Assembly: GCA_026417135.1 (NCBI GenBank)
Contig: JAOADV010000002.1
Location: 162,129 to 226,128, forward strand
Direction of reading: 5' to 3'
Source: Ignavibacteria bacterium
GTDB lineage: Bacteria; Bacteroidota; Ignavibacteria; Kapaibacteriales; UBA2268
Length of the DNA stretch: 64,000 nt
In this document: in pieces, positions 63,465-64,000 of the stretch
Position numbering within the stretch: the stretch's first letter is position 1
Layout of the letters: every line of letters starts with the position of its first letter
The notes under the pieces: model-generated
The model's database searches: none
What the model was told of the DNA's origin: nothing
The model's input: only the letters and a program-made list of their open reading frames with translations
Made by a program: the position numbers and the translations under genes

Positions 63465-63776
63465 AAACTTGTAAAAACAAATTTCATTCTCTTTAATAAA
63501 GTTGAAAAATTGGAGACGGGTCTTTGGCCCGTCTCTTCATTTTCTTTGTCTCCCTTCTCTGCTGAATTTATTAAACTACACAATATATACAAAATTAAAT
63601 TTTATTTAAATAAGTGTGGTTGATATTTTTTGAAAAATAAATTTTATTAATAAGTTTCCTTTTTACTAAAGTGATTAAAATTTACAAGACTTGAGAATGC
63701 CCTTGGTTTTCACCTCTTAGTAAGTTTTAATACTTCAGTAAAAGTTTATTTTCAATAATAATTAAGGGGTAATTTT
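63465..63776. other. Spacer with terminator before the last gene
   Basis: This spacer holds the hairpin terminator described at 63513-63535 and then about 240 bases of AT-rich DNA without recognised gene or RNA. TTCAATAATAATTAAGGGG just before 63777 supplies the ribosome-binding site of the final gene. No TAnnTTTG element stands out. Confidence 0.5.
63513..63535 (+). terminator. Strong rho-independent terminator
   Basis: GAGACGGG (63513-63520) and CCCGTCTC (63528-63535) form a perfect 8-base stem with a 7-base loop, followed by TTCATTTTC. It ends the bfr / T9SS-remnant transcript. Confidence 0.85.
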
Positions 63777-64000
63777 ATGAGCCTATCTACTACCAAAAGG
63801 TTACTCCAAATTTTTTCAAGCCTTGCAATAGTTTTTTCTCTTTCCTTTTCATTATCCTATTCCCAAGAAGGATTTAAACACTCGCAGAATATTAAGAGCA
63901 TTATCGACAACGGGTCAGCAAAAAATTCTTTGTTTGAAGCGAGCAAATTCAACTCCAATTTAAAACCAGAAGGACAAACATTGAATCGGCAATTCTTTAT
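63777..64000 (+). CDS. Secreted protein, N-terminal part (cut by right edge)
   Basis: ATG 63777 follows AGGGG by 7 bases. The first 74 codons encode a signal peptide (RLLQIFSSLAIVFSLSFSLSYSQ, cut near YSQ) and a Ser/Asn/Lys-rich mature start (NIKSIIDNGSAKNS). The gene continues past the window, so no domain can be named. Absence of a cysteine at the cleavage site suggests a soluble secreted protein and not a lipoprotein. Confidence 0.75.
   Translation, partial: MSLSTTKRLLQIFSSLAIVFSLSFSLSYSQEGFKHSQNIKSIIDNGSAKNSLFEASKFNSNLKPEGQTLNRQFF

Overview
The window is AT-rich bacterial chromosome with tightly packed genes and no rRNA, insertion sequence, prophage or CRISPR array. Several signs point to the FCB superphylum, a Bacteroidota / Ignavibacteria / Kapaibacteria-type lineage: C-terminal type IX secretion (T9SS) sorting domains, many SPII lipoproteins, a split transketolase, a protease/propeller/barrel fusion protein, and Bacteroidota-style promoters (TAnnTTTG, with an upstream TTTG at both tRNA genes). 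LpxK shows an LPS outer membrane. FlhF/FlhG/FliA imply flagella, and HydG implies an [FeFe] hydrogenase elsewhere. The exact lineage cannot be fixed from this sequence alone.

Layout. 3-1689: a redox cassette of two Tat-exported Rieske proteins (the first also carries a T9SS sorting domain and is cut by the left edge) and a small cytochrome-c-like lipoprotein. 1748-5253: PsbP-like and TPR envelope proteins and a glycosyltransferase. 5362-7550: umuDC (SOS mutagenesis polymerase) and a thioredoxin-type arsenate reductase. 7768-12338: cytochrome c maturation operon ccmC-ccmD-ccmE-ccmF plus a TlpA-like thioredoxin; CcmE is the CXXXY variant. 12397-15627: tRNA-Ser, then rtcB, archease and a Tat-signal PLP enzyme on the minus strand. 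15707-25345: a frameshifted glycosyltransferase, ferredoxin, a large protease-propeller-barrel protein, WYL regulator, dtd, an FmdB protein, pcrA, and an AlbA_2 regulator preceded by a phased cluster of DnaA boxes.

25327-30371 (minus strand): split transketolase with a lipoprotein gene wedged inside, a Memo-AMMECR1 fusion and lpxK. 30482-33741: flhF, flhG, a membrane protein and fliA. 33742-35760 (minus): ybaB-recR and two lipoproteins. 35853-39128: pspA, YbjN-like protein, a membrane protein, then a lipoprotein/beta-barrel pair. 39117-43096 (minus): gyrA-pyrC-small protein. 43234-47659: a GT4 glycosyltransferase, TPR protein and purL. 47766-53950: a TetR-controlled RND efflux operon. 53939-59714 (minus): orphan hydG and a 1418-residue T9SS cargo protein. 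59969-64000: MFS transporter, radA, tRNA-Pro, bacterioferritin, an orphan T9SS sorting-domain remnant, and the start of another secreted protein.

The most distinctive candidate system is the left-edge redox cassette. Its first protein combines a Tat signal, a Rieske cluster domain and a T9SS sorting domain, suggesting a folded iron-sulfur protein delivered to the cell surface. Other unusual items are the 11-bp phased DnaA-box array, the poly-T frameshift, the CXXXY CcmE, the orphan T9SS tail and the near-universal overlap or abutment of convergent genes.
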